From: Gemmatimonadota bacterium
Lineage (GTDB): Bacteria > Latescibacterota > UBA2968 > UBA8231
DNA: 60,857 nt
Direction of reading: 5' to 3'
Assembly: GCA_018673255.1 (NCBI GenBank)
Contig: JABHDC010000240.1
Span: 1-60,857, forward strand
Shown: positions 42,727 through 51,789 of the stretch, one piece after another
How the letters are laid out: every line of letters starts with the position of its first letter
Position numbering within the stretch: the stretch's first letter is position 1
Made by a program: the position numbers and the translations under genes
Notes under the pieces: generated by a model
What the model was told of the DNA's origin: nothing
The model's input: only the letters and a program-made list of their open reading frames with translations
Databases searched by the model: none

Positions 42727-43587
42727 TTACTCGGCCGAGAAGGAAGCTTTCACCTGACCCCAGGTGCTGGTCTCGACGGCCGAGGGCAATCCCGGCTCGA
42801 GAGGAGCCAGCAGGAAGTCACCAAACTGATCGGCCTGCGAGGAAGCGCCGATGCCGCCAAAGAGCGACCAGTAGGCGTCATCGTAGGCGCCCGCATCAGG
42901 ATCCTTGTCGCCCCAGTTGGCTTCCAGACCGACGATCTGATTAACGGCGAACACGTGCTCGGTGCTGGCCTCAGGGCCGTCAGGATGGATGTCGTCGAAG
43001 GGCGTGATCGAGACCTCGCCCTGCATCTCGGCAGGCTCAAAGTTGCCTACTTCACCCTTTGTGTGCTTGCCGCCCCACATGACGAAAGGCTCTTCGCCAG
43101 CCCAGGCCTGGCCATACTGCTTGGTGAAGAAGCCACCCGATGCGAAGGTCGGCGCGTAGATGTCATAACGCTGTGCCTGTGCACCCGTCCAACGTTCCTG
43201 GAACTCGTCGCTCTCATCACCAAAGCTGCGGAACTGACCACCGGTGTGATCCCAGTCCGTCGTCGTCGACCACTTCTCCGTGTTGTGGAGCATGTCATCG
43301 GCGACCCAGAAGCCGAAGTAGGCCTTGTTCGTGGCCAGTGAATAACCCCAGATCTGATAGGAGTTGAAGTCGGCCAGATCCAACGGGGCGCCAAACTGAT
43401 TGAACATGTTCTCGGCGCGGTTGTAATAGACCTCAGGCACAAAAGCCCAGTCGTCCATCTCACCGTCAAGGGTGGGCTCAAGGCCCGCCGGGAACTGGAA
43501 CATGAAGCTGAGTTCGCCCTGATGGGCCTCGGCGCCACTGGTTGCCAACAGAACCAGCAGTGCTGCAATCGGTGCCAGTCTCTTCAT
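42727..43587 (-). CDS. Secreted CBM9-like sugar-binding protein
   Basis: A 286-residue protein with a clear signal peptide (MKRLAPIAALLVLLATSGAEA) and AAGGAG before ATG 43587. After the signal, LEPTLDGEMDDWAFVPEVYY matches the start of the CBM9-like/DOMON-like sugar-binding domain, and YFGFWVADDML and HVFAVNQIVGLE its later strands. No catalytic motif is seen, so a binding or structural role at the surface is likely. It has its own strong terminator and a structured leader upstream, implying high and regulated expression. It is sandwiched between the large outer-membrane protein gene and paralogue B, on the same strand as both. Confidence 0.75.
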   Translation of the reverse strand: MKRLAPIAALLVLLATSGAEAHQGELSFMFQFPAGLEPTLDGEMDDWAFVPEVYYNRAENMFNQFGAPLDLADFNSYQIWGYSLATNKAYFGFWVADDMLHNTEKWSTTTDWDHTGGQFRSFGDESDEFQERWTGAQAQRYDIYAPTFASGGFFTKQYGQAWAGEEPFVMWGGKHTKGEVGNFEPAEMQGEVSITPFDDIHPDGPEASTEHVFAVNQIVGLEANWGDKDPDAGAYDDAYWSLFGGIGASSQADQFGDFLLAPLEPGLPSAVETSTWGQVKASFSAE

Positions 43588-43890
43588 TTCTTAAGCTCCT
43601 TCTGAGCAGGTAGGAAGAGGGCGGAAATTCATCGTGATACCAAATCACCGCACTGGCCCCCCGGGGGCCGGTTCCGTGACTCGGGTGATACGAACTGTAA
43701 TTCAGGTGATGCGATTTTGCAGACAACCTACAGATCCAGTGCCCTGAAAGCAACTAGATTCGCCACGCCAGGGATACCGGATTCGATTGAAAACAGCACT
43801 TCTCAAGTCGTGTATTTACAGTCGGTTGAAATATCACACAGGTATCGCCGGAGGTCTCGGGCCCGCCTTCAAGGCTTCAGTGTCCGCTGA
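43588..43890 (-). other. 303-bp intergenic region with structured leader
   Basis: No gene seen. On the minus strand, about 70-90 nt before the CBM9-like start, ACCGGCCCCC is directly followed by its near-perfect complement GGGGGGCCAGT, a GC-rich palindrome at 43652-43672, flanked by ATCACC and GGTGAT arms (about 43644-43649 and 43686-43691). Two imperfect copies of CATCACCtGA / TATCACCcGA occur in the same stretch. The part near 43800 is AT-rich and may hold the promoter, but no clear -35/-10 pair was found. Confidence 0.5.
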
Positions 43891-46569
43891 TCACCCTCCC
43901 AGGCCGGCATAGATCGTCACGAACAGCGTGCTCGTCGTCTCCGATGGCAGGGTCTCGAAGGTCTCCTTCTGCATCCGCAATCCGGTGCGCACATCGAGAT
44001 GGTAACCCATGTACGGTGAGGAGTTGCTCAACTGGATGGCCACGACGCGACTGTTGGAATCCGGCATGAGGGTGCGATTTACAGGTACCCCCTTCTTGTC
44101 GCGGAACTGCTCGAAGTGAGAGATCTCGAGCCCCAACTCGATGAGGGTGTAACGCAGGATCGGGAATCGAGTCACGAGAAACAGCGTTTCCGTCAGTTCA
44201 CGCCGCAGCGGATCCCGTTCCTCGACGGGCCGCTGGCGTATGAACTCGCTCTTCCATCGGGGCTGCACATCGACTGGACCGAATTGCATCGTGTAGTCGG
44301 CCTTGTTGATCAGCCCCAGGAAGCTGGACGTATCACGCAACTCGGCCACGTTCTCATTCTGATGAAAGAGCTCATACTTCAGCTTGTTGACGAAGTTGAG
44401 CCCCTCGATGCCCTGGTAATCGAAACGTATGTAGGACGTGTTGATCCACGTGTCTCGAGCCGGCAGCGGATCCTGGATGCGAACCAGACCACCGCGTGAA
44501 TCGGGCAGCTGCACCCACTGGAACAGATTGTCAGGGATGTCGTCTTCCGCCTTGCGCAGATACTGGTAGAAGCGCAAACGACCGAGACGAGCACGATCAC
44601 GGTCGAGAGTCAGCATCAGATAGGTAGTCCGATTTGTGCCGTCGCCAGAGATCAGCTTCTCATCCGTACGGCCGATCGTCAGACGCGCGTCCGACATGAG
44701 ATGCAGACCACCATAGGTATTGTAACCGCGTCGATCTCGCTTGTACGGAAAGTCCGGCTCGTCATCATTTTCGAATCGATCGATCCAGCCGTTGTTGTTC
44801 ATGTCGATACCGAAGAGGAACTCCGGACGATCCGTGCGGTAACGCAGGAAAGGTTCTTCGTAGTCCGGCACCAGGTTTGGGCGATCGTCGGTGTCGTTCT
44901 GATTGAAGTCGGAGATGAAATCATTGTTCTCGTCGTAACCAGGGAAGATCGCATTGTCGACGAGAGCCTGGCCGAAACGGTCCCAGTCCGGACGTCGATC
45001 CTGATCATCGTTGTCCTCGACGAACTCGTAGCGGTAGAGCCGCTCATTTTCATAGTCGATCTCGTCCGCCACGCGTGTGCCGGCGAGGAACGAATGAGTC
45101 GAATAGTCGCTGTCCATGCTGTATCCCTCGAAAGACACGAACCAGGGATACGTGGTGCGGTTGATATTCACCATCCAAGCACGGGCATCATCGACCGCGG
45201 TGCTGTGATTCCTGCGATTCACATTCGGGTACTGACGATAGCGCCGATTGAAGTCGTATTCGCCGTAGAAATCGAAGCCGAGGACCTGCGTGCCTTCGAT
45301 GGTGAACCCGAACAGCACATTCGATGTGGGCAGGCCATATTCGACCCGCAGCAGGCGCTGATTCGAGTTATCCTGGATGTTCCCCTCAGCGCGCTCGGCA
45401 AGCAGGAATACCGGCTGTTGATCTTCATTCGTCTGACGGTCGGAGGTGATCTCCACGCGGTAGTCATTGGAGACCACCAGTTCGAAGGCGACCTTCTTGA
45501 TGACCGACCGGTCCGGCCCCACATAGGCTGGGTCGGTGAAATCATAGGTCAGCAGGATCTGCTCGCTGCCATCGGCGGCGAGGTATCCGACCTTCTGAAA
45601 TCCACCCTCACGGATCGGCTCAAAACCAACCTCGCTGCCACGCACGACATTCCCTTCGACATCCGTGATGATGATTTCGTCGTCGAAGAGGGCGGCACCG
45701 CCGGCACCATCATCCGGTGAGTCATCCGAGAGTCTGAGGATGATCCGCGAGATCGGCACGGCATTCTGCTCGGTCGTCAACGACCCGCCTGAGAAGGGCG
45801 TGCCCGCCACATCGTCACGCAGGGTCTGCGCCTGGAATGCACTCACGTACGTCGCACCGAGCTTGATGAAGTCGCCTACCTGCACGACACCACGTCCACC
45901 GAGAAGATTTGTGACACTCGTGCGCGTATCCGGCACTTCCGGGTCGGTGACCTGCGCCGGACGACTGGGGCGCGCCAGTAACACGGTGCCCTGATACTTG
46001 TCGGCGGCAAAGTCGAACTGGATACCGTTGAACCCGGGCTTGGAGAATGTCATCGGCGTCAGGGTCGACCGAATCTCATCACCAACCGTCAAGGTGTAGT
46101 GGTATTGACCCTTGGCATCCGAGGCGATGACGACGCGGTTGAACCAGTCACGATAGCGCTTGGTCTTGAAGACCGTGCTGCCAAACTGTTGGGGGCGATC
46201 CTCCTGCCAGTCGTAGACCAGCCAGCCGCGAGTGACGAAGCTGCCATACTGGTCGTAGAAATAGTCTCCCTCAATGGCTGTATCGACATATCGCTGGTAG
46301 CGCTCGCGAGCGTAGTTGTTGTATTGCCACTGATTCCAACCGTATTCGTTGAAGAGCTCCTGCGGCACATACCACTTCTTTACGGCCGGATCGAGCGCGT
46401 CGAAGAGCACCCCCGGACCGGTGGGTTCAAAATTGACATCACCGCCCCGCTTGACCGTACCAAGACGGGCGCCATAGTCCTGAGACATGGCAGGGAGGGC
46501 GAGAAGGCCGACACATATAGCGGTGGCGACGATCCGGTAGATCCGACGACTTGTCGTGGGCTGACTCAT
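43891..46569 (-). CDS. Large exported protein, probable outer-membrane beta-barrel
   Basis: An 892-residue protein from ATG 46569, with AAGGGG upstream and a signal peptide ending near LPAMSQ. I do not recognise the family. It is rich in Tyr, Asp, Arg and Asn; its last ~400 residues show alternating patterns of outer-membrane strands (LRVEYGLPTSNVLFGFTIEG, GYHLDVRTGLRMQKETF) and it ends in LFVTIYAGLGG. An Asp/Asn-rich stretch near 520-590 (DNDDQDRRPDWDRFG, DFNQNDTDDRPN, DMNNNGWIDRFENDD) looks like EF-hand or thrombospondin type-3 calcium-binding loops. A weak resemblance to SprA-like translocon proteins was considered. Same-strand neighbours are paralogue A, 51 bp upstream, and the CBM9-like gene. 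It may be an export or anchoring component for this locus. Confidence 0.7.
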   Translation of the reverse strand: MSQPTTSRRIYRIVATAICVGLLALPAMSQDYGARLGTVKRGGDVNFEPTGPGVLFDALDPAVKKWYVPQELFNEYGWNQWQYNNYARERYQRYVDTAIEGDYFYDQYGSFVTRGWLVYDWQEDRPQQFGSTVFKTKRYRDWFNRVVIASDAKGQYHYTLTVGDEIRSTLTPMTFSKPGFNGIQFDFAADKYQGTVLLARPSRPAQVTDPEVPDTRTSVTNLLGGRGVVQVGDFIKLGATYVSAFQAQTLRDDVAGTPFSGGSLTTEQNAVPISRIILRLSDDSPDDGAGGAALFDDEIIITDVEGNVVRGSEVGFEPIREGGFQKVGYLAADGSEQILLTYDFTDPAYVGPDRSVIKKVAFELVVSNDYRVEITSDRQTNEDQQPVFLLAERAEGNIQDNSNQRLLRVEYGLPTSNVLFGFTIEGTQVLGFDFYGEYDFNRRYRQYPNVNRRNHSTAVDDARAWMVNINRTTYPWFVSFEGYSMDSDYSTHSFLAGTRVADEIDYENERLYRYEFVEDNDDQDRRPDWDRFGQALVDNAIFPGYDENNDFISDFNQNDTDDRPNLVPDYEEPFLRYRTDRPEFLFGIDMNNNGWIDRFENDDEPDFPYKRDRRGYNTYGGLHLMSDARLTIGRTDEKLISGDGTNRTTYLMLTLDRDRARLGRLRFYQYLRKAEDDIPDNLFQWVQLPDSRGGLVRIQDPLPARDTWINTSYIRFDYQGIEGLNFVNKLKYELFHQNENVAELRDTSSFLGLINKADYTMQFGPVDVQPRWKSEFIRQRPVEERDPLRRELTETLFLVTRFPILRYTLIELGLEISHFEQFRDKKGVPVNRTLMPDSNSRVVAIQLSNSSPYMGYHLDVRTGLRMQKETFETLPSETTSTLFVTIYAGLGG

Positions 46570-46620
46570 GCGCACCCCTTGCGTCCTCTCTGTTGGCAAA
46601 CTCATATCACAAGACTCATA

Positions 46621-48654
46621 TCAGTAAACGACCGCAGCCTGGGCGAGACGCCGATGGCTGCCTTCATCGGAACGAATCTCGACGGCGACGATGTACAGAC
46701 CCGGAGGCAGGAGCCCTCCTTCATCATCACGTCCGTCCCAATCGATGCTGTACTCACCACTGCTCTGACGGGTGTCGGCCAGTTGTCGCACTCGACGACC
46801 ACTCAGGTCGTAGACATCGACGCGCACCGGTGAAGGTGTCACCAGGTGCTGGACGACGAAGTCAACACGCGCCACATCGTTTATTCCATCACCATTTGGT
46901 GAGAACGCAGCCGGTGAAATGATCAGGGGACCGACGATCTTCGATCCGATCGATACGCGCACCAGTAACCCGTCCGTCTGGAGAGACGACGTGGCATTAC
47001 CACCCTCCGTCAGGAGAGGGAGGTCGGCCCCGTCAGCGAAGGCGCGCCCCTGGAATCTGGTTCCGTAGCGGAAGACCTTGGAATCAAAGACTATCTCGAT
47101 CGTTGCGCCGTCCTCAGTCATCCGGGGCAGACGCAATGAGAAGTGCTCCTCGTCGATCGCCTCGATATGGATGAGACCACTCTGCACTGGCAATGTCGTC
47201 CCGGCATCGATGGCACCGAAGTCGCCACGTGCAACCTCTCCCCCATCCGCGTCACGGACCACGACCGAGTGGATGGCGGTAATACGCGCCGGCGTCTCGA
47301 CATCGAACCGCGTAAACCCATCGCGCCGGGTGCGATTCTCAATACGGGCTACGAAAGTGAAGGTCGTCGGTTCACTGATCTGGGCCACATCAGGCTGTAC
47401 TTCAGCAACCAGACCATCCACGGGAGGTGGGCTGTGCTCGAAGGCCAACTGGGCCAACGCTCGAGCCGATCCCAGCGTTCGATTCGAAAAGTGAACACTG
47501 AACTGCAGGTAGCGACGCGGTGCCGGCAGTGAGAGAGTCTGGCCATTGTCGACCAGTTGCCATTGGCCCCAGTTCTCTGCGTCGGTCTGTTTGATCACGG
47601 CCCGACCATCTCGCAGCAACTGCTCGTAGCTTTCGCGGGTCAGCGGGTTGCCCTGCTCGTCATCGGTTGAGAGTCCGGTGATCACGCCCCCAATACGGAT
47701 CTCACGGTAGAAGACATCTGGTGTATCATCGGATCCGGAACGCACACGGACCTCGACTGATGAATCCTCCGGATCTCCAGCAATCGCCTCCAGCCAGCGG
47801 ATCTGGCCCCAGACGGACTCGTCGCCAAGTTCCAGCGGGTGTGACTCGTAGCTCGCCTCGGGCACAAAACCCGTTCCGTAGATCTCGATTTCATCGATCT
47901 CGAAGCCGGCATTGATGATCGACTTGAGCTGGAGATAACGAACGAACTGTGCCTCGATCTCAACAACGACCGTCGTGTCCGCATTGTCCGTATTCCGGCT
48001 GACCGGCGAGACAAAGTTGGGCTGGCCACTGGCAAAAAGATTCTCGGGTTGGCCATCGTTGATATACAGTTCGTATCCACGCATGAAATCATTGGCGAAG
48101 GGGAACTGCTGAGTCATGCGGGGATAGAAGAGGATTCGATTGACACCGAATCGAGCCCCAAGATCAACGAAGACAATGATCCCATTGTTCTGGATCGCAC
48201 GGCCATCTACGGGTTTCCTGTCGAAGGCGACCCTGTGATCGCCATTGAGGATTCCCTCCAATTGATCGCGGTCGACCTGTTCATCAGAAAGATTGATGTC
48301 GATCTCGCCGCCACGGTCCAGCATGCCGTAGGTGATATTCACTCCCGTATCCACACGGACCGGCATCATCCAGTGGGTCAGACTCGCAACCGAATCTTGA
48401 TCAACGACGAAGAGGGACACATCCCCTTCCACAACAGACTCGATCTGCTCGACAAAGGCGATCACACCGCCGGGTGTGAGACCCGAACTTGCCCACGTGT
48501 TCTGCGTTCCGCCGACGACGAACTCGGCACCAAAGGCCGGAGCCGCAACCGCCACAAGGACCAGAACCATCCGACCAAGCGCAGATCGCCGAACTCCCGG
48601 CGAGAGGGCCGCCTCAGACGTGCTGATCAGAATATGCCTCAAGTAGTTGCGCAT
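46621..48654 (-). CDS. Secreted protein with FlgD/CHU-type C-terminal domain (paralogue A)
   Basis: About 677 residues from ATG 48654. The signal peptide core is VLVLVAVAAPAFGA, so ATG 48570 just before it is an equally plausible start; neither has a clear ribosome-binding site. Motifs shared with paralogues B and C: GTGFVPEASYESHPLELG, RSGSDDTPDVFYR, LSLPAPRRYLQFSVHFS, FDSKVFRYGTRFQG, FSPNGDGINDVARVDF, VDVYDLSGRRVRQL, WDGRDDEGG, PPGLYIV, ending AAVVY. It is closest to paralogue B. The discoidin-like N-terminal part includes VFVDLGARFGVNRILFY. Its gene starts the surface-protein cluster and is divergent from a lipoprotein gene across 252 bp with no clear promoter. Confidence 0.83.
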   Translation of the reverse strand: MRNYLRHILISTSEAALSPGVRRSALGRMVLVLVAVAAPAFGAEFVVGGTQNTWASSGLTPGGVIAFVEQIESVVEGDVSLFVVDQDSVASLTHWMMPVRVDTGVNITYGMLDRGGEIDINLSDEQVDRDQLEGILNGDHRVAFDRKPVDGRAIQNNGIIVFVDLGARFGVNRILFYPRMTQQFPFANDFMRGYELYINDGQPENLFASGQPNFVSPVSRNTDNADTTVVVEIEAQFVRYLQLKSIINAGFEIDEIEIYGTGFVPEASYESHPLELGDESVWGQIRWLEAIAGDPEDSSVEVRVRSGSDDTPDVFYREIRIGGVITGLSTDDEQGNPLTRESYEQLLRDGRAVIKQTDAENWGQWQLVDNGQTLSLPAPRRYLQFSVHFSNRTLGSARALAQLAFEHSPPPVDGLVAEVQPDVAQISEPTTFTFVARIENRTRRDGFTRFDVETPARITAIHSVVVRDADGGEVARGDFGAIDAGTTLPVQSGLIHIEAIDEEHFSLRLPRMTEDGATIEIVFDSKVFRYGTRFQGRAFADGADLPLLTEGGNATSSLQTDGLLVRVSIGSKIVGPLIISPAAFSPNGDGINDVARVDFVVQHLVTPSPVRVDVYDLSGRRVRQLADTRQSSGEYSIDWDGRDDEGGLLPPGLYIVAVEIRSDEGSHRRLAQAAVVY

Positions 48655-48906
48655 CAGTGGATTACGGACAGTGGACCCATTGTTCCAGGATGAGAGTATG
48701 CGTTTCAGTTCGTAACGTAACGATGGCTTCCAAGCTATCGTCAAGATCCAGCGCCATCAATGGTAGGGATTCTCTGCTGGCAAAGCTTGTGCAATTCGGG
48801 ACACCCGCTCTACTTTTCGCCAGCGGTGCCCGAACCCAGCCGCCGCTTCTGGTTGTCCGCACAGGGCCACCGGTTCAATGGTCGCAACACCCGCACGGTC
48901 GACGAC

Positions 48907-49677
48907 ATGAGACACATTCGAACAATCTCCCCGAGTTCTGTCACGATTCAGGCCATCCTGCTGGCCATGAGCCTCAGCTTATTGAGCTGCGCATACCAGC
49001 CCTTCGCCGGCCCACTGCTGCCACAAGAAGAGCAGGAGCAAGGGATGACGGTGCACGATGATGGCAGTGTCGTGTATCAGCTCGACCGCTTCGAGCTCAC
49101 CTTGCGACCCATGACGGATGCTGAACTCAATCGCAATTTCGCCGCCGCGTCGACGGGCGGGGTGGAATCGACAAATGCCTACACCTTCGGCGATTCCGAG
49201 TTTTCCGGACTGGACTCCACACGCCAACGATTCACCGTCTTTCACGCGACGATGAAGAATTACAGCTATCCGAAAGTGAAGCTCGATCCGGCGCAGACAC
49301 TCCTGGTCGCCGGCAATGGCCGGCAGTATCGGTCCCTCTCCCTGTCACAGCTGGGCAACTACTACCGCGCCTATGCGATCGGCTACCGGGGCAATGAATA
49401 CGCCCGGTTGCGCGAACGCCTGGACCTGTTGCGCCAGACCATGCTCACCGATGACGTCGTGTTCTCCGGACAGGAGTCCGAGGGGTATCTCGTCTTCCCC
49501 GTCCTCCACGATGACGTGACCGATCTGCAGTTGATCCTGGAGGATGTCATTCTCCGGTTCAACTACAACGATGAGCCGACCGAGTCGATCCAACTGTCCT
49601 ACGCCTTCGACCGGCAGACGGGGAAGCTCTATCCCGATGGGCAGCGTGTCGTCACCCACGAACCGGCTGCGCACTAG
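48907..49677 (+). CDS. Putative lipoprotein, unknown function
   Basis: A 256-residue protein from ATG 48907 with signal peptide and lipobox SLLSC (Cys28). The rest is a soluble, largely beta-strand domain of no recognised family; LRLRPMTD-like and YSYPKVKLDPAQTLLVA segments suggest a domain that reads or binds something in the periplasm. It is divergent from paralogue A and convergent with a metallophosphatase. A 25-bp unit covering its last seven codons (T-H-E-P-A-A-H-stop) is duplicated downstream, so two further copies of its own 3' end follow the stop. Confidence 0.72.
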   Translation: MRHIRTISPSSVTIQAILLAMSLSLLSCAYQPFAGPLLPQEEQEQGMTVHDDGSVVYQLDRFELTLRPMTDAELNRNFAAASTGGVESTNAYTFGDSEFSGLDSTRQRFTVFHATMKNYSYPKVKLDPAQTLLVAGNGRQYRSLSLSQLGNYYRAYAIGYRGNEYARLRERLDLLRQTMLTDDVVFSGQESEGYLVFPVLHDDVTDLQLILEDVILRFNYNDEPTESIQLSYAFDRQTGKLYPDGQRVVTHEPAAH

Positions 49678-49742
49678 GACCCACGAACCGGCTGCGCACT
49701 AGGACCCACGAACCGGCTGCACACTAAGGCCCACGAACCGGC
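49654..49742 (+). repeat. Tandem 25-bp repeat at the 3' end of the lipoprotein gene (3.5 copies)
   Basis: The unit ACCCACGAACCGGCTGCGCA-CTAGG begins inside the last codons of the lipoprotein gene, including its stop, and is repeated at 49679 and 49704 (the third copy is 26 bp with small changes), followed by a partial copy at 49730. The last copy merges with GAACC...GGTTC arms near 49735-49758 that could form a hairpin between the convergent genes. This looks like replication slippage; use as a terminator is possible. Confidence 0.85.
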
Positions 49743-49758
49743 CTGGCCGGGCAGGTTC

Positions 49759-51645
49759 CTATCGAACCAGCACCGCCTCAACCGTATCTCGCACGGCGCC
49801 CGCCTTCAGCGAGATCAGATACACGCCACTGGCAGCTTCCCTGCCACCATCATCACGACCATTCCACTCAACCGTGTGCCACCCTGCTGCAATTCGGCGG
49901 CTGACGAGTTTGCGAACGTGCGCTCCCCGGCCATCGCGGACATCGATGGTGACAGTCTCTTCACCGGCCAGTTGAAAGCGCACCAGGACGGTGCTGTTGA
50001 AGGGATTCGGGTAGGGTGGCTGCAGATGGTGCACCTCGGGTGTTGAGCTAACCTGATCGGTCTCGATCGCCGTCACCACATCCCTGAGAACGACGATGTC
50101 GTCGTAGAGTCGGCGCTCGTAGCCATTCAGGGAGCCATCTTCTGCAACGAATGGGAAGACGTGGACAGGTTTGAGGACGGCCTCCCAGCCTCCATCAGCC
50201 GGCAGGATGTCGATCTCCAGATGCCCATAGTGTTTGCCGCCGGCCTCCAGCACGCCATCCGACCAGACCTCCGGCGCATCGTGATGGGCGAGGAACTGCT
50301 GGTAGGGGTTAGTCAATCCTTGCTGGGGACCTCGCAGGCCATCGCCGGCGATGCCCACGTCGTACACGTGCAACGTATGGTCACGGCGGGTCCCGTCATC
50401 GAGGATCTGCGTGCCCCCCAGACGCGAGCGCTCCCACATCTCGTCGTGACCGGCGATCAGGGCATCGACACCGAATTCGTGAAACAACGGTGTGAGCGAT
50501 CGTACGGGCACACCCGACTGCGCATCCTGCCCGGTGCCATCTCCCGCCGGCCAGCCGTGGGGGCCCACCGAATAGGGCACGTGGTGGAAGAAGACGAAGG
50601 TGAAGGCACTGTGCCGGCGACTGTCGGCCAGCTGTTCACGCAGCCATGATCGCTGACGCGACCCTTCGCCGAAGCTTGGCGAATTGCCGCCACCTGTTTC
50701 ACCGTCACCCAGCAGGAAGTAGTTGGTGTCTTCCTCCGACCCCTGGGGAATCCCGTTGGTGACATCGAGGCAGATCAGCGTCACCGGTCCATAATCGAGC
50801 CGGTAGTAGCGGCCTTCCGCATGAGGATCACCATTCTCAGGATTCTCGAAGTAGCTGAGCCAGCGACCGATCGCCCGCTCTGAGCCAGGCTGCTCGTACC
50901 GCCCCATTCTGGGGCCCTCGTAGTACTCGTGGTTTCCGGGCGCCACAACCAGGGGAATCCGGGCGGCAAGATTGGCGTCACCCACATGCGTCATGTGGCG
51001 CCAGAATTCGTCCCAGTCCCGCTGCTCGCCACCGGACTCGACCAGATCGCCGGCAATGCCCAGTAGCTGCGGATTCCGATCAGCAATCACCTGGAGATTG
51101 TTCAGCAACCCCTGCGTCTGATCCAGCAGATAAGGGCGTTTGCCGGAGACGGTCGGATCGGGCCAATCTGTGTGTTTCCCCGTCGACTCAGGTTCGGTCT
51201 CGGAATCGGCGAAGAAGATCAGTCGTACCGGGTCGCTCGAGGAACGCGCCGGTGCCGTCGTGAAGCCCCCCTCGAATTCCGAGACCCCCTGGCGGACCCT
51301 GTATTGATAGGACGTGGCTGGCGACAGGCCCTCAAATCGTACGCGGTGGCGAAAGGGCGGCGATGGTGGCGCGCCGCCGAAATAGGTATCCGCCTCCCAG
51401 CTGGGATAGGCCAACCCCTCGGCCAGAAAAACGATCGCATTCTGCTGTATCTCGGCGCCTGCAGTGGTGATCTGTGCCGTTCCGGGCGTCTCGTCATCGG
51501 AGAGCCAGAGGATCGTCATCGCTTCAGGCGCCGGGTTCTGCAGATAGGGCAGGACACGGAAGTCTTCAGCTCCACTGAGGTCAACGAGCCACACAAGGCA
51601 GACAACGGTGAAGGACAGGTGGCGCAGGGAGCCGGACAACATCAT
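49759..51645 (-). CDS. Secreted metallophosphoesterase (purple acid phosphatase-like) with FlgD-like C-terminal domain
   Basis: A 628-residue protein with N-terminal signal (SFTVVCLVWLVDLSGA). Residues about 28-140 form a fibronectin-type domain as in purple acid phosphatases. The catalytic core has all metal motifs: FFADSETE, GDLVESGG, APGNHEYYEG, FFHHVPYS and IAGHDEMWE. The C-terminal ~80 residues (YPNPFNSTVLVRF, VEWNGRDDGG, ASGVYLISL) are a type IX/FlgD-like sorting or attachment domain. It would hydrolyse phosphoesters outside the cell. Its ATG overlaps the stop of a gene fragment at 51642 (ATGA). Confidence 0.9.
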   Translation of the reverse strand: MMLSGSLRHLSFTVVCLVWLVDLSGAEDFRVLPYLQNPAPEAMTILWLSDDETPGTAQITTAGAEIQQNAIVFLAEGLAYPSWEADTYFGGAPPSPPFRHRVRFEGLSPATSYQYRVRQGVSEFEGGFTTAPARSSSDPVRLIFFADSETEPESTGKHTDWPDPTVSGKRPYLLDQTQGLLNNLQVIADRNPQLLGIAGDLVESGGEQRDWDEFWRHMTHVGDANLAARIPLVVAPGNHEYYEGPRMGRYEQPGSERAIGRWLSYFENPENGDPHAEGRYYRLDYGPVTLICLDVTNGIPQGSEEDTNYFLLGDGETGGGNSPSFGEGSRQRSWLREQLADSRRHSAFTFVFFHHVPYSVGPHGWPAGDGTGQDAQSGVPVRSLTPLFHEFGVDALIAGHDEMWERSRLGGTQILDDGTRRDHTLHVYDVGIAGDGLRGPQQGLTNPYQQFLAHHDAPEVWSDGVLEAGGKHYGHLEIDILPADGGWEAVLKPVHVFPFVAEDGSLNGYERRLYDDIVVLRDVVTAIETDQVSSTPEVHHLQPPYPNPFNSTVLVRFQLAGEETVTIDVRDGRGAHVRKLVSRRIAAGWHTVEWNGRDDGGREAASGVYLISLKAGAVRDTVEAVLVR

Positions 51646-51789
51646 TGGATCGAACTCCGGTATGGAAGTGTCCCGGATGACCGCAGCAGCAGGTTGCGGA
51701 ACGCCCGGGTGGACGTATCGGTACGTAGACGATACAGATAAACACCGCTGGCCACCTCCTGACCGGCATCGTCACGTCCGTCGCGCGAC
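51642..51789 (-). pseudogene. Remnant of a FlgD/Por-type C-terminal sorting domain
   Basis: On the minus strand the reading frame ending at the TGA at 51644-51642 contains RDGRDDAGQEVASGVYLYRL and then RAFRNLLLR, the last part of the same kind of C-terminal domain that ends the neighbouring metallophosphatase (NGRDDGGREAASGVYLISL). Upstream of 51789 the frame does not continue as this domain, and after LLLR it runs on for 12 residues (SSGTLPYRSSIQ). I infer a decayed gene whose main part was lost. The living gene starts exactly at its stop. Confidence 0.55.

Noticed and set aside
43891..46569. SprA-like type IX translocon identity for the 892-residue protein
   Set aside because: Length is less than half of SprA and no diagnostic motif was recognised; kept as unknown outer-membrane candidate.
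36452..46833. Long plus-strand frames opposite the surface-protein genes (for example 38167-39042, 41464-42576 and 44701-45720)
   Set aside because: They are antisense shadows: the minus-strand frames carry signal peptides, domains and ribosome-binding sites, while the plus frames read as Arg/His/Gln-rich noise.
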